Shown here: piece after piece, positions 16,500 to 25,478 of the stretch
How the letters are laid out: each line of letters opens with the position of its first letter
How positions within the stretch are numbered: position 1 is the first letter of the stretch
Origin: Lunatimonas sp.
GTDB lineage: Bacteria > Bacteroidota > Bacteroidia > Cytophagales > Cyclobacteriaceae
Direction: 5' to 3'
NCBI RefSeq assembly: GCF_020832325.1
Contig: NZ_JAFIEU010000026.1
Coordinates: 1-64,000 of the forward strand
Length of the DNA stretch: 64,000 bases
Translations under genes and position numbers: made by a program
The notes under the pieces: model-generated
Database searches by the model: none
What the model was told of the DNA's origin: nothing
The model's input: only the letters and a program-made list of their open reading frames with translations

Positions 16500-18188
16500 C
16501 TAGTCCATAAAACGCCAGTGGGTTTCAATTTCTTTGGGAAGGACCTCTCCCCTCATCCGGGCCCGAAGCAATTCCACCGGGAGGTAGTTTTGGGTCATAA
16601 TGAAGTCGTGGAAGTCCTTTTCACTCCACTGTCCGGAAGCGATAACCTCCTCCTTCAGTGCATAAAACTGTAGTCCCCCGATCATATAGGCCAGCTGGTA
16701 TAGTGGGCCGTACCTACCCTCAAAGGAGCGTCGTACCTCTGCCTCTGCGTTTTTCCGCTCGTGCCCTACCCTATCCACCAAAAAGTCGATGCATTGCTGT
16801 GGAGTCCACTGATTCAGGTGGTAGTTGAGAGAAAAGATGATCCGAGCGGCCCGGTGCATGCGCCAAAAAAGCATGCCCACCTTGTCCTCGGCATTCCGGG
16901 GAAAACCCTTGTCCCACAGATTAAACTCCCAATAAAGTGCCCAGCCCTCTACCCAAAACGGATTGTTGAACAATCTTCGGTGAGGAAAATGCCGTTGATT
17001 CATAAACTGCTGCAGGTGGTGGCCAGGGATCAACTCATGATGAACCGTAGATCGGGAAAAGTGTGGGTTATTGCCCCGCATACTCATCATTTTTTCTTCG
17101 TGGGTCATTTCCGAAGTGGGGTACGAAATGATGATGGACTCCCCACCCAGGAAAAAGGGATTCACCCGTTGTGCTTCGGCCGTCATCATGGTCGTCCTCC
17201 AAGTTTCCTTCGCCAACTCCGGCACGGTGATCAGGTCCCGCTCTTCTACAAACCGGGTGGCCTCGTCAGCCAGTTCCACCACCATCTCGGGCCACTTACC
17301 CGGGGGTACGTAGGTATCTTTTACCATCTCAAGCGCCGATTTCCAATCCTTGCCAAAACCCAACTCGGTGGAGGCCTGTATCATTTCGGCCTCACACCAA
17401 GCATACTGGGCTTCCCCAATACGTATCAGCTCCTCTACCGAATAGGGAATATAATTAAACCGGAGCTCCTTTTCAATGGCTTCCTTGCCCATGGGCTTTC
17501 CGATGATTCCGGAGCCATCGTCCTTTACCGCGGTATTTACAAAATGCTGCCGCAAAAAGTCCACGTATGCAGCGAATGACTGGTCCAGCGTTTCCATGGG
17601 GGACTTCATCCACCAGGAGAAATCGGGATCGTAGTCTGCATAAAAACGGTACGCCTCGTGTACCCGATTACGGAAAGCCTCCACAGCCTGAGCAGCCAAA
17701 TCGGCTTGTTGCCAACTGCTGTAGGGCGTCTGGGCTTGAAGGGTTTCCACTTGCACTGCAATAGCCTTCTCCACTTGATAAAATGTATGGGAAAGCTGGT
17801 CCGGTTGGGGCAGTACAGCTCGTCTTCGGCTTTTGTAAAAAGGCTCCAGTGGGAGCAGAATCTCCAGCACATCTTGAATCTCACGAAACTCCCGGTATTC
17901 AAGCGCATGAAAATACCGCGTTTTTTCCAAGTGATTGTTCAGCAGATGAAAATCGAGCTGCTCGTTTTCGTCAAATTCCGAATAGGGCAAAGCATGTAAG
18001 CGCCGCTCCCAGTCGGTGTAAAGCCGCTCCATTCGCTGAAAATACTCCTCAGAAAGCGGATTGGAATAGGTGCGCGTAAGTGCCGCCCGGTCCGCCTGGT
18101 ACGCCATAATCAATGGATACATCCGATTGGCTAAAAGAGGCAGGCTGATAAAAAGAAAAAGAACGAGTAATCCCAGTGGTTTTTTCAT
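16500..18188 (-). CDS. DUF885 family secreted protein, putative metallopeptidase
   Basis: 562 residues with an N-terminal signal or anchor (LGLLVLFLFISLPLLA). The DUF885 hallmark lies near residue 385, HHELIPGHHLQQFM, followed by WVEGWALYWE about 30 residues later; together they resemble an HExxH zinc site with a downstream Glu ligand. Members are thought to be metallopeptidases, and few have been studied. It is the upstream gene of a likely pair with the GH140-like gene. The call is firm at family level, the activity is inferred. Confidence 0.85.
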   Translation of the reverse strand: MKKPLGLLVLFLFISLPLLANRMYPLIMAYQADRAALTRTYSNPLSEEYFQRMERLYTDWERRLHALPYSEFDENEQLDFHLLNNHLEKTRYFHALEYREFREIQDVLEILLPLEPFYKSRRRAVLPQPDQLSHTFYQVEKAIAVQVETLQAQTPYSSWQQADLAAQAVEAFRNRVHEAYRFYADYDPDFSWWMKSPMETLDQSFAAYVDFLRQHFVNTAVKDDGSGIIGKPMGKEAIEKELRFNYIPYSVEELIRIGEAQYAWCEAEMIQASTELGFGKDWKSALEMVKDTYVPPGKWPEMVVELADEATRFVEERDLITVPELAKETWRTTMMTAEAQRVNPFFLGGESIIISYPTSEMTHEEKMMSMRGNNPHFSRSTVHHELIPGHHLQQFMNQRHFPHRRLFNNPFWVEGWALYWEFNLWDKGFPRNAEDKVGMLFWRMHRAARIIFSLNYHLNQWTPQQCIDFLVDRVGHERKNAEAEVRRSFEGRYGPLYQLAYMIGGLQFYALKEEVIASGQWSEKDFHDFIMTQNYLPVELLRARMRGEVLPKEIETHWRFMD

Positions 18189-18307
18189 AGGTGTAAAACG
18201 GATGTGAATTGGTCACCGATAAAATCAAGCGAACCAAAAGCCGGCCGGTGTGAGCCCCTTCAGGAACAGTCTACAGACTGATGAATGTACTAAAATAAGC
18301 CAAAAAA

Positions 18308-18336
18308 AGAAAGCCAATGAAAATCACTGGCTTTTT
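18308..18336 (-). terminator. Terminator of ndk
   Basis: AAAGCCAATG pairs with CACTGGCTTT apart from one mismatch, 5-base loop; on the minus strand the stem is followed by a T-rich run. Confidence 0.7.
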
Positions 18337-18364
18337 ATGCGTGTTGACGGAAAGGGAAACACTT

Positions 18365-18790
18365 TTATACGCCTACTTTTTCTAGGTCGCTAAAAAAGAA
18401 GCTACCTTCTATGGCGGCGTTTTCATCCGAGTCCGAACCGTGTACTGCATTTTCTTCCAATGACTTGGCAAATAACTTACGGATGGTACCTTCCGCTGCG
18501 TTTGCAGGGTTGGTAGCGCCGATCAGGGTACGGAAATCCGCTACAGCATTGTCTTTTTCCAAGATGGCAGCGATGATGGGGCCGGAGGACATGTAGGCGC
18601 ACAGGTCACCGAAGAATGGCCGCTCCTTGTGCACCGCATAAAACTGTCCGGCAGCTTCAGGCGTTAGCCGGGCAATCTTCATAGCCACTAGCTTAAATCC
18701 GGAGTCTTCGATCATTTTTAAAATTGCACCAGCGTTCCCTGCGCCAAAGGCATCGGGTTTTATCATGGTAAAGGTTCTGTTTGTCGCCAT
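18365..18790 (-). CDS. ndk: Nucleoside-diphosphate kinase
   Basis: Transfers the gamma phosphate of ATP to other nucleoside diphosphates through a phosphohistidine. 141 residues, the normal length. It starts [14 protein letters not shown], the usual NDK opening, and has the active-site segment NAVHGSDS with catalytic His117. The frame stays open upstream, but the start at 18790 matches the family. A TAATTTTG promoter-like box lies 30 bases upstream on the minus strand. Divergent from nrnA, with about 190 bases between. Confidence 0.97.
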   Translation of the reverse strand: MATNRTFTMIKPDAFGAGNAGAILKMIEDSGFKLVAMKIARLTPEAAGQFYAVHKERPFFGDLCAYMSSGPIIAAILEKDNAVADFRTLIGATNPANAAEGTIRKLFAKSLEENAVHGSDSDENAAIEGSFFFSDLEKVGV

Positions 18791-18819
18791 CTTTATTCGT
18801 TTGTGTTGTTTGAAAGACA

Positions 18820-18827
18820 CAAAATTA
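18820..18827 (-). promoter_or_regulatory. Candidate -7 box of ndk
   Basis: Minus-strand TAATTTTG matches TAnnTTTG, 30 bases upstream of the ndk start. No well-spaced -33 TTG is present. Confidence 0.4.
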
Positions 18828-18976
18828 ACCCAATTATAGCAAACCCCGAAGAAATTGACCGAAATGTAGTTAAATGGCCCTGAGGGCACCTCCTGGGGGT
18901 AGTTGGGATTTTTGGAAAATTATGTAGAACTTTGCGCTCTGTGTTTTAAAAAAACACGAAGGTTATAACATTACCG

Positions 18977-20023
18977 ATGCAGCAATTCGATCGATTTAAA
19001 GAACAGATTTCCTCTGCTTCACCCAAAAAAATCGTCATCACCACCCACCATAAACCGGACGCAGATGCCTTGGGTTCTTCGTTGGGGTTGGCGAGATATT
19101 TGAAGAAGAAAAATCACCTAGTGACGGTAATCACCCCTTCGGACTACCCCTCTTTTCTCTTTTGGATGACGGGAAACGACGAGGTGGTCAACTACGAAGA
19201 CAAGCGCCTTCGTGAGCAGGCCGACCAGCTGATAGCGGAAGCTGACCTGATTTTTTGCCTGGATTTCTCCTGCCTGAATAGGCTACAAGAGATGGAAGAG
19301 GCAGTAAAGCAGTCCAAGGCATTTTTGGTCAATATTGACCATCACCAAAACCCCCAGTACTTCGCGGACTTTAGCTTCATGAGTACCAAGGCTGCCGCCA
19401 CCTGTGAGTTGGTGTTTGACCTGATCGTGATGTTAGGAGATAAGGAGCTGCTGGACAAAGATACCGCCGAATGCCTGTATGCAGGCATTATGACCGATAC
19501 GGGAGGCTTCAAACATCCCAATACTACCAAGAATGTACATCTCGTGACCGCCGAATTGATCGACCTGGGTGCCGACAACTCCAAAATCGCTAGGCTGATA
19601 TATGACACCAATTCGCTGAACCGACTGAAGTTTTTGGGATTTGCCCTCACCCGTAGGCTGCAGATCATGGAAGGATGTCAGACCGCTTATTTCACCATCA
19701 CCAAGAAAGACCTGCGTAAATACGAATCGCAGACGGGCGATACAGAGGGCTTGGTAAACTATGCCCTTTCCCTGGATGGAATCAAAATTGCCGCCTTGTT
19801 TACCGAGCGCAAAGACGGAATTAAGATTTCTTTCCGTTCGGTAGAAGAAGTTGCTATCAACAAATTCGCTGCGGCCCACTTCAGCGGGGGTGGCCATAAA
19901 AATGCAGCAGGTGGCATCTCCCGACTGACCCTACCCGAGACAGTAGAAAAATTTGAACAGCTCATTAAAGAAAACAGGAATACCTTACTAAATCAACCAG
20001 AAACAATTCATGAAAAATGTTAA
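18977..20023 (+). CDS. nrnA: DHH family phosphoesterase (NrnA-like nanoRNase/pAp phosphatase)
   Basis: 348 residues. DHH motif I is HHKPDADALGSS (residues 24-35), the DHH motif is NIDHHQNP, and the DHHA1 domain carries the nucleotide-binding GGGHKNAAGG near residue 320. Such enzymes degrade 2-5-mer RNAs and/or dephosphorylate pAp; which activity dominates here cannot be told. The 3' end overlaps the start of the first FKBP gene by 14 bases, so the two are translationally coupled. Synteny of ndk, a DHH phosphoesterase and FKBP lipoproteins resembles the gldI neighbourhood of flavobacteria as I remember it, which is inference. Confidence 0.9.
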   Translation: MQQFDRFKEQISSASPKKIVITTHHKPDADALGSSLGLARYLKKKNHLVTVITPSDYPSFLFWMTGNDEVVNYEDKRLREQADQLIAEADLIFCLDFSCLNRLQEMEEAVKQSKAFLVNIDHHQNPQYFADFSFMSTKAAATCELVFDLIVMLGDKELLDKDTAECLYAGIMTDTGGFKHPNTTKNVHLVTAELIDLGADNSKIARLIYDTNSLNRLKFLGFALTRRLQIMEGCQTAYFTITKKDLRKYESQTGDTEGLVNYALSLDGIKIAALFTERKDGIKISFRSVEEVAINKFAAAHFSGGGHKNAAGGISRLTLPETVEKFEQLIKENRNTLLNQPETIHEKC

Positions 20024-20936
20024 TAAGTTAATCTTACCGGCGTTGGTATTGCTGGTGAGTGCTGGAGTGCTCGGCTGCAAGAAGACAGAGACGACCAGTG
20101 ACGGTATCGAATACACCTACATCAAAGAGGGTAAAGATGCCGTAAAGGATGGCGAATACGTAATCTACCATTTTGAAGCCAAGAACGCCAAGGATTCCTT
20201 GTTTATATCCAGCTACAGCCAACCGCTGCCGGCTTACATGCAGAAAAACTCCAATACCCCGGCTTCCAGTGGGATCGACGAGATCTTCCTCAATTTGAAA
20301 AAAGGGGACAGTATCGTGGTAAATGCAACAGCGGAGAAAATCTTTGGTGAAAACGGCGTGCCCCCATTTTTGAAAAGCGAAGAAAACGTAACGATCACCA
20401 TCGGGGTTTTGAACGTGATCGAAGAAGAACTTTTTCAGGATTACTTTAACGATATGATGGCTGCAGAGCAGGAAAAACAGGCCAAAAAAGCCGAGATGCA
20501 GCTTGACACGGATATCGAACTGATCGAAAAATACATTGCAGAAAATAATTTGAATGCAAACAGGACAGAGTCGGGTCTATTTTACGTCATAGAAAAGGAT
20601 GGCAATGGGCCGGAAGTGGAGCGGGGAAATACCGTTTCTGTTGATTATACCGGCTATGTCTTGGACGGCACCCTGTTTGATACCAGCGTGGCAGAGAGGG
20701 CACGGGAGAACGGTACTTTTCAAGAAGGACGTGACTACGCGCCCATCACCATAGAAGTCGGAATGGGCCGTGTGATCAAAGGCTGGGATGAGGGACTCCA
20801 ACTATTGAAAAAAGGTTCGGAAGCGAAATTCATCATCCCATCGCCCCTCGCATATGGCCCAAGTCAACGAAGCGAAGTAATCACACCGAACTCTATCTTG
20901 GTGTTTGACGTAGTAGTGACAGAGGTACAGAAATAA
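20010..20936 (+). CDS. FKBP-type peptidyl-prolyl isomerase lipoprotein, two-domain
   Basis: 308 residues. Lipoprotein signal with lipobox VLGC, a degenerate FKBP-like domain (residues about 33-130: DGEYVIYHFEAKN, LKKGDSIVV), a charged helical linker, then a complete FKBP domain (residues about 180-308: VSVDYTGYVLDGTLFDTS, VIKGWDEGLQLLKKGSEAKF, ANP-like TPNSILVFDVVV). It likely assists folding of exported proteins at the periplasmic face. First of three FKBP lipoproteins in a row and overlapping nrnA. It could be the counterpart of the gliding protein GldI, but sequence alone does not prove it. Confidence 0.88.
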   Translation: MKNVNKLILPALVLLVSAGVLGCKKTETTSDGIEYTYIKEGKDAVKDGEYVIYHFEAKNAKDSLFISSYSQPLPAYMQKNSNTPASSGIDEIFLNLKKGDSIVVNATAEKIFGENGVPPFLKSEENVTITIGVLNVIEEELFQDYFNDMMAAEQEKQAKKAEMQLDTDIELIEKYIAENNLNANRTESGLFYVIEKDGNGPEVERGNTVSVDYTGYVLDGTLFDTSVAERARENGTFQEGRDYAPITIEVGMGRVIKGWDEGLQLLKKGSEAKFIIPSPLAYGPSQRSEVITPNSILVFDVVVTEVQK

Positions 20937-20962
20937 AAACAAGTGAATTAAGCGTAAAAACG

Positions 20963-21514
20963 ATGAAGAAACTTAGCGTACACCTAGTGGCTTTTTTGGG
21001 CCTATCCCTCGCATTTTCGTGCGTTTCCGATGAGGAAAACCTGGAAGTCATCTTTCAGCGGGACAAACAAGCCATAGAATCCTTTATCCAGAACTATGAA
21101 ACGGAATATCTCCGCCGAGAAGCTGTGGGTGAGTCAGGTGTCACGTTGTTGTTTTTGGAAACGAATCCCGAGGGGAGACAGGCAGCCGTACGGGATACGC
21201 TTTACGTGGACTATACGGGTTTTCTGCTAGATGGATCTATCTTTGATACTTCGGTCGAACAGGTAGCGAGGGACAATGGGTTGTATAACCAAAACAGAGC
21301 CTATGAACCCTTTCGAATCGAGTTGGGCGTCTCTATGGTAATCGATGGTTGGCACATTGCCCTTTCCCAAATGCGGGAAGGCGAAAAGGCCATTGCATTG
21401 ATCCCTTCGTTTTACGCCTATGGATCTAGAGGTAGTGCTCCAGTGATTCCGCCCAATGCGGTACTGGCCTTTGAACTAGATCTGATAAGCGTAAGAGGTC
21501 CACAGTCAAATTAA
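20963..21514 (+). CDS. FKBP-type peptidyl-prolyl isomerase lipoprotein
   Basis: 183 residues, lipobox AFSC after a short signal peptide, then one FKBP domain (LYVDYTGFLLDGSIFDTS; MVIDGWHIALSQMREGEKAIA; PPNAVLAFELDLI). It follows the larger FKBP gene by 26 bases, in the same operon. It shares with its two neighbours an unusual insert after FDTS (QVARDNGLYNQNRAYEPF), which points to local duplication. Confidence 0.88.
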   Translation: MKKLSVHLVAFLGLSLAFSCVSDEENLEVIFQRDKQAIESFIQNYETEYLRREAVGESGVTLLFLETNPEGRQAAVRDTLYVDYTGFLLDGSIFDTSVEQVARDNGLYNQNRAYEPFRIELGVSMVIDGWHIALSQMREGEKAIALIPSFYAYGSRGSAPVIPPNAVLAFELDLISVRGPQSN

Positions 21515-21684
21515 TCAGAGCCCTCTACTGCGAAATGGGCGTCCTCATAATGGGTGAACATTGGCAGGTTATGAGTGTAAAATGTACTAAAAGATGAAAT
21601 CGAGCATGACGCAAGCGACACACACTGGGATGACTATCCGCCATGCGAGATTCCATGTGACCACTGAAAAACAATTATAGACAC

Positions 21685-22245
21685 ATGAAAAATTGGATAA
21701 GTGTCCTGGCGTTGATCGGGCTATTTACGTTAGAGTCCTGTGACGATGGTTTTGCCGGGTTTGGTGGTCCGGTATATGACCGCGAAGGAAACCTGGAAAT
21801 CGACCGAGTTCGTATCAAAGAGTACCTGCAGACAGCCGCCTTTGACAGCCTATACCGCATTCACGACCCCTCCGGGTTGGTAGTAATTGTGCAGGAAGAG
21901 GGGCAGGGATCGCGTCCGATGAATGGGAATGTCGTGTACACCAATTATATTGGGATGCTGACAGACGGCTCGGTTTTCGATACCAATCTCGCACAGGTAG
22001 CCCAGGAAAACGACATTTTTAACGAGGACAGGACATACGACATCTTCACCTTTTTCGTAGGTCAGCCTACCAATCAGGGAGGTGCCATAGAAGGTTTCTC
22101 TACCGGCTTTCGTCGACTACGGAGCGGCTCAAAGGGCCTATTGGTAATCCCCTCACCATTGGGCTACCAAGACAACCCCAATATTCCGAATATTCCCGCT
22201 AATTCCATCCTCGTTTTTGAAGTTGACTTTTTAGGCATGGACTAA
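21685..22245 (+). CDS. FKBP-type peptidyl-prolyl isomerase lipoprotein, divergent
   Basis: 186 residues with lipobox LESC. It has a single FKBP domain (VVYTNYIGMLTDGSVFDTN; AIEGFSTGFRRLRSGSKGLL; IPANSILVFEVDFL). Several positions that line the FKBP active site, including the Trp of the VIxGW motif, are changed (IEGF), so catalysis is doubtful. A 170-base gap separates it from the second FKBP gene, so it may have its own promoter, though none was clear. It ends at a strong terminator. Confidence 0.85.
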   Translation: MKNWISVLALIGLFTLESCDDGFAGFGGPVYDREGNLEIDRVRIKEYLQTAAFDSLYRIHDPSGLVVIVQEEGQGSRPMNGNVVYTNYIGMLTDGSVFDTNLAQVAQENDIFNEDRTYDIFTFFVGQPTNQGGAIEGFSTGFRRLRSGSKGLLVIPSPLGYQDNPNIPNIPANSILVFEVDFLGMD

Positions 22246-22270
22246 CGCGCCCGAGATGGCAGGAAATAAA

Positions 22271-22297
22271 AAAGGAGGTCTTTCGACCTCCTTTTTT
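22271..22297. terminator. Bidirectional terminator
   Basis: AAAGGAGGTC pairs with GACCTCCTTT across a TTTC loop, with A- and T-runs on the two sides. It serves the FKBP operon and the convergent nitroreductase gene. Confidence 0.9.
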
Positions 22298-22298
22298 A

Positions 22299-22901
22299 TT
22301 ACTTTACCCAAGATACTTTATCTGCTATCGGATTTCTTTTTCCTTGAGGCCAGCGGTCGGTGGCCGGCTTAGCGACGTAAAAAAAGCCCATCAATTTGTC
22401 CTCGCCCTCTAAGCCAAAGTGTTCTCTGGCCTCTGGCCAAAAGGTGGGACCTCCTGTACCCCAGTAGGCTGCGAGCCCGTGGGCGGTGGCTGTCAGGTAC
22501 ATGTTTTGCACGGCCATCGCCACTGCAGCTACTTCCTCCATCTCGGGAAGGTTGGCTTTCAGATCCCGTTTCATGATAATGGCAATAATATGAGAAGCTT
22601 TTAGTGGGTTTTCCTTTAACTTCTGATAGGTAGCCTCGATGAAGCTTCCGCTCTTCTCACTCCGTTGCCGGTAGAGGTCCGCCTGAAAATCCGCAAACTT
22701 TTGAAGCCCTTCTCCGCTGAACACCACAAAACGCCAGGGTTCAGTCAGCTTGTGGGTGGGTGCCCAGTTGGCATTTTCCAGAATCTCTTCGATCAGGCTG
22801 TCGTCTACCGGATCGTTTTCCTTAAATTGGGCAATAAACATGGACCTTCGATTACGGATCACTTTGTTTACCTCCTCCACATTGAATACGGGTCTGTTCA
22901 T
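22299..22901 (-). CDS. Nitroreductase family protein (YdjA-like)
   Basis: FMN-dependent oxidoreductase of about 200 residues. The FMN-binding N-terminal stretch RNRRSMF, the central NANWAPTHKLTEPWRFVVF and the later GLAAYWGTGG region match the YdjA-type branch. The substrate is unknown. The start at MNRPVF removes a weakly conserved N-terminal extension; in-frame Mets at 22904 and 22943 are alternatives. Convergent with the FKBP genes, and about 60 bases downstream of the TonB receptor on the same strand, so the two may share a transcript. Confidence 0.88.
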   Translation of the reverse strand: MNRPVFNVEEVNKVIRNRRSMFIAQFKENDPVDDSLIEEILENANWAPTHKLTEPWRFVVFSGEGLQKFADFQADLYRQRSEKSGSFIEATYQKLKENPLKASHIIAIIMKRDLKANLPEMEEVAAVAMAVQNMYLTATAHGLAAYWGTGGPTFWPEAREHFGLEGEDKLMGFFYVAKPATDRWPQGKRNPIADKVSWVK

Positions 22902-22963
22902 CATACGTTCAAGCTCTTTAGAGATAGAAATGATTTTTTGCACTCAATTTGTTCCCTAAGGAC

Positions 22964-25213
22964 TCAATACTTCATGCCTATCTTGACACCACCGTAGTAA
23001 TTACGGGTAGCTGCAGGCTGGTAAAACCTTCCTCCAAAGGCATTTAGGTCGTTGCCCAAGCTATAGGACTCGTTTAGGAGATTCTCTGCCCCGGCAAAGA
23101 CCTCCAAGTCCCACCTAGCGCCAAGGTTACTTCTCCAGCCTATGCGGGCATTTACCAAATGGTAAGCCTCTTGATAAACGGTGTTGGCGTCATTGAGTGG
23201 GATATCATCCACGTACTGATGGGTCAGGTTGGCATAGATACCTATACGGGTCCGAAGATCTACCTTGTTGATCAGGGTGTGCGGAGATACGCCCGTAAGG
23301 CTATTCCCGCTGAAATCGTTGCCTCCCGACACAAAATTACTGAAGGTAAAATAATGACCGGTATAGGCATGCGTAAGCTTCAATTCCTGCACGAAAGCCA
23401 TCTGATTGCGTATCAGCGCATAATCTACCTGTGCCTCAATCCCTTTTTGGTCCGTAGCACCGGCGTTTCGGAAGAGCACCACACCCTGCTCGTTGGTAAA
23501 GGTGGTGATGGTCTCATCCAGGCGGAAATAGAAGGCTGTGACATCCAGGTTGACCAGACCATTGGCATAACTGGAGCGGTACCCCATCTCGTAGTTTATG
23601 CCCTTTTCCGCTTCCAGGTCAAGATTGATACTGCCTTCATTCGTACGTACCTCGTCGATGGTGGGCGGAGAAAAGCCTGAGGAGATGCTGCCGTGGATGG
23701 CCGAAGTCTCACTTAGTCGGGCAGAAAGAGCTATTCGGGGCACTATCACGGGGTCAAAGCGTCGCTGCGCCGAAGATGGGACACGCCTCACAGCATCGAT
23801 ATTTCGTGATATGTTAAAATTTGAAAAATTTTCACTCAGTCCCAACGTAAGCAATAGCCGGTCGGTCAGTTCTGCCTCCAGCTGTTGGAAAAGAAATGCC
23901 GTACTAGTGATTAGGTCGTCGCTGAAACGGATGGTGTCTGCCAAGCCGTTTCGGTTGCCGTAGTTTTGGGCGGCGGTTTTAGCAAACTGGTATTCCCCTC
24001 CACCAATCAGCCTAATGGGAATGTTTCCTAGGCTTCCGTTGTGCGTAAAGCTGGTGCGGCCCCCGTAGCTAAACTGCGTTTCCTTTTTATAGTCTAGGTT
24101 GAAGGGGTTCTCAAAATCCGTGGTATTGATGTAAAAGGAAGTCTTGTTAGAGGTCTGTGGGCTAAAGAGGTACTCGTGTCCGAGTGTACCGTATAGGGAT
24201 TTTTGGGCGATTGATGCATTTTGCGCTGCGGATCCCGGTCGGGCTTGCCGGGGATTTTCAGCACGCTGCGCCTCTGTGAGGGCGCCAGGTAGTTGGTAAA
24301 ACAGATCGGAGTAAAGCACCTGGGTGTTGATGCGTTGTTTTTCGGAGGGACGGAAGGTGCCCGCCATCTGAAATACTTCTCGGTCCATGGCCGTGTGGTC
24401 GCGGTAGCCGTCGGCCTTTTGCTTGGCATAAGAGACACTGATGCCTCCATTCTCTAATTGCTGCTGCACGCCTAACCTATACCTTACCAGCCCAAAGTCA
24501 CCGGCCGAAAAGTCCGCACTGATCCGGTTTTCGTCTATTTGCTGCTTGCTGCTAAAGCTGATGACTCCTCCGTTCCCTGCACCGTAAATGCTTCCCGCGG
24601 GGCCTTTGATAATCTCTGTATTTTCGATGTTGGAAAGATCCAGGATGTTGAGTGGCGTGGTGCCGTCGGCCCCCGTAAAGGGGATATCGTTCCAATACAC
24701 TTTGATGTTTCTCACACCGAATGGAGAACGTAGGGAACTGCCCCGGATGGAGATGCGATAAGAAGCAGGCGCACGCTCCTCCACCCGAACCCCGGGCTTG
24801 GTATTAAAGGCATGGACGACCGAGGTCTCGTTAAATCGGGAAAGCTCGCTCTCGGTCACCCGCACAATGGCTGCAGCCTGTGTCAGAAGCGGCCTCTCGC
24901 TCTCAAAAGAGGACACCACCACTTCCGACAGGGTATTGTCGCTTCGTTCCAACCGGACCGTCAACTCCCCACTGCTGGGTACCTGTACGGTAGTTGTCTG
25001 GAATGCCACATGGGTGAGAACCATCTCATCCGGTTGGGTGAGCATCACCTCGATCCTACCCTGTTCATCCGACACAAAATTGCGTTGATTGTTCATCTTC
25101 GCAAATACATAGGGAATGGGGTCACCGCTCTTCCTATCGACCAACTGAACGGTGGTCTGCGCTTGTAGTAGCAACGGATACAAGAGAATAATCGAAAGTA
25201 AATATTTTTTCAT
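22964..25213 (-). CDS. TonB-dependent outer membrane receptor
   Basis: 749 residues. A signal peptide (MKKYLLSIILLYPLLLQAQ) is followed by a carboxypeptidase-like regulatory domain (residues about 20-95), a plug domain (SFESERPLLTQAAAIVRV; ISIRGSSLRSPFGVRNIKVY) and a 22-strand barrel ending in an aromatic-type C-terminus (GVKIGMKY). It imports an unidentified ligand using TonB energy. A leader with cobalamin-riboswitch-like blocks lies directly upstream, so a corrinoid is the best guess; iron chelates remain possible. A nitroreductase gene follows. Confidence 0.92.
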   Translation of the reverse strand: MKKYLLSIILLYPLLLQAQTTVQLVDRKSGDPIPYVFAKMNNQRNFVSDEQGRIEVMLTQPDEMVLTHVAFQTTTVQVPSSGELTVRLERSDNTLSEVVVSSFESERPLLTQAAAIVRVTESELSRFNETSVVHAFNTKPGVRVEERAPASYRISIRGSSLRSPFGVRNIKVYWNDIPFTGADGTTPLNILDLSNIENTEIIKGPAGSIYGAGNGGVISFSSKQQIDENRISADFSAGDFGLVRYRLGVQQQLENGGISVSYAKQKADGYRDHTAMDREVFQMAGTFRPSEKQRINTQVLYSDLFYQLPGALTEAQRAENPRQARPGSAAQNASIAQKSLYGTLGHEYLFSPQTSNKTSFYINTTDFENPFNLDYKKETQFSYGGRTSFTHNGSLGNIPIRLIGGGEYQFAKTAAQNYGNRNGLADTIRFSDDLITSTAFLFQQLEAELTDRLLLTLGLSENFSNFNISRNIDAVRRVPSSAQRRFDPVIVPRIALSARLSETSAIHGSISSGFSPPTIDEVRTNEGSINLDLEAEKGINYEMGYRSSYANGLVNLDVTAFYFRLDETITTFTNEQGVVLFRNAGATDQKGIEAQVDYALIRNQMAFVQELKLTHAYTGHYFTFSNFVSGGNDFSGNSLTGVSPHTLINKVDLRTRIGIYANLTHQYVDDIPLNDANTVYQEAYHLVNARIGWRSNLGARWDLEVFAGAENLLNESYSLGNDLNAFGGRFYQPAATRNYYGGVKIGMKY

Positions 25214-25235
25214 ATACGTATAATAGCTTTATCAT

Positions 25236-25372
25236 GGATTCCACCCGTCAATAGGCTTCATAACCGTCAAACGAGTGGCATTTCATTTCGTTTACCAGTC
25301 CTTTGGTTGGCAACGTCAGGACTAGCAAAGGCTATTCCAGTGACCAAAATCTAAACCGGCTTCCACCTTGGC
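25236..25372 (-). promoter_or_regulatory. Possible divergent cobalamin riboswitch
   Basis: Read on the minus strand, the leader of the TonB receptor has in order GGAAGCCGGTTTAGATTTTG, GTCACTGGAATAGCC, ATGCCACTCG, a short hairpin, and TATGAAGCC with CGGGTGG. These resemble the cobalamin aptamer blocks GGGAAnCCGGTGnnATnCCGG, nACTG, GCCACTG and GGGAAGgc in order and spacing. Several invariant bases differ, so the call is tentative. Its position about 25-160 bases upstream of a TonB receptor start fits. Confidence 0.4.
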
Positions 25373-25478
25373 AAATTTAGCCGAATAATGTGTGTATGAG
25401 GGTACCGATCAAAAAAAGCTTCGGGGATTTATCAAAAAAAGCTAACTTGTCCAATCAACATTTCGAAGAATTTATCCA

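Noticed and set aside
20010-20936. Firm call of GldI for the first FKBP
   Set aside because: GldI-type synteny is suggestive only; motif content is common to all FKBP lipoproteins.
25409-25444. Direct repeat ATCAAAAAAAGCT / ATCAAAAAAGCT
   Set aside because: Short, A-rich and imperfect; probably chance.
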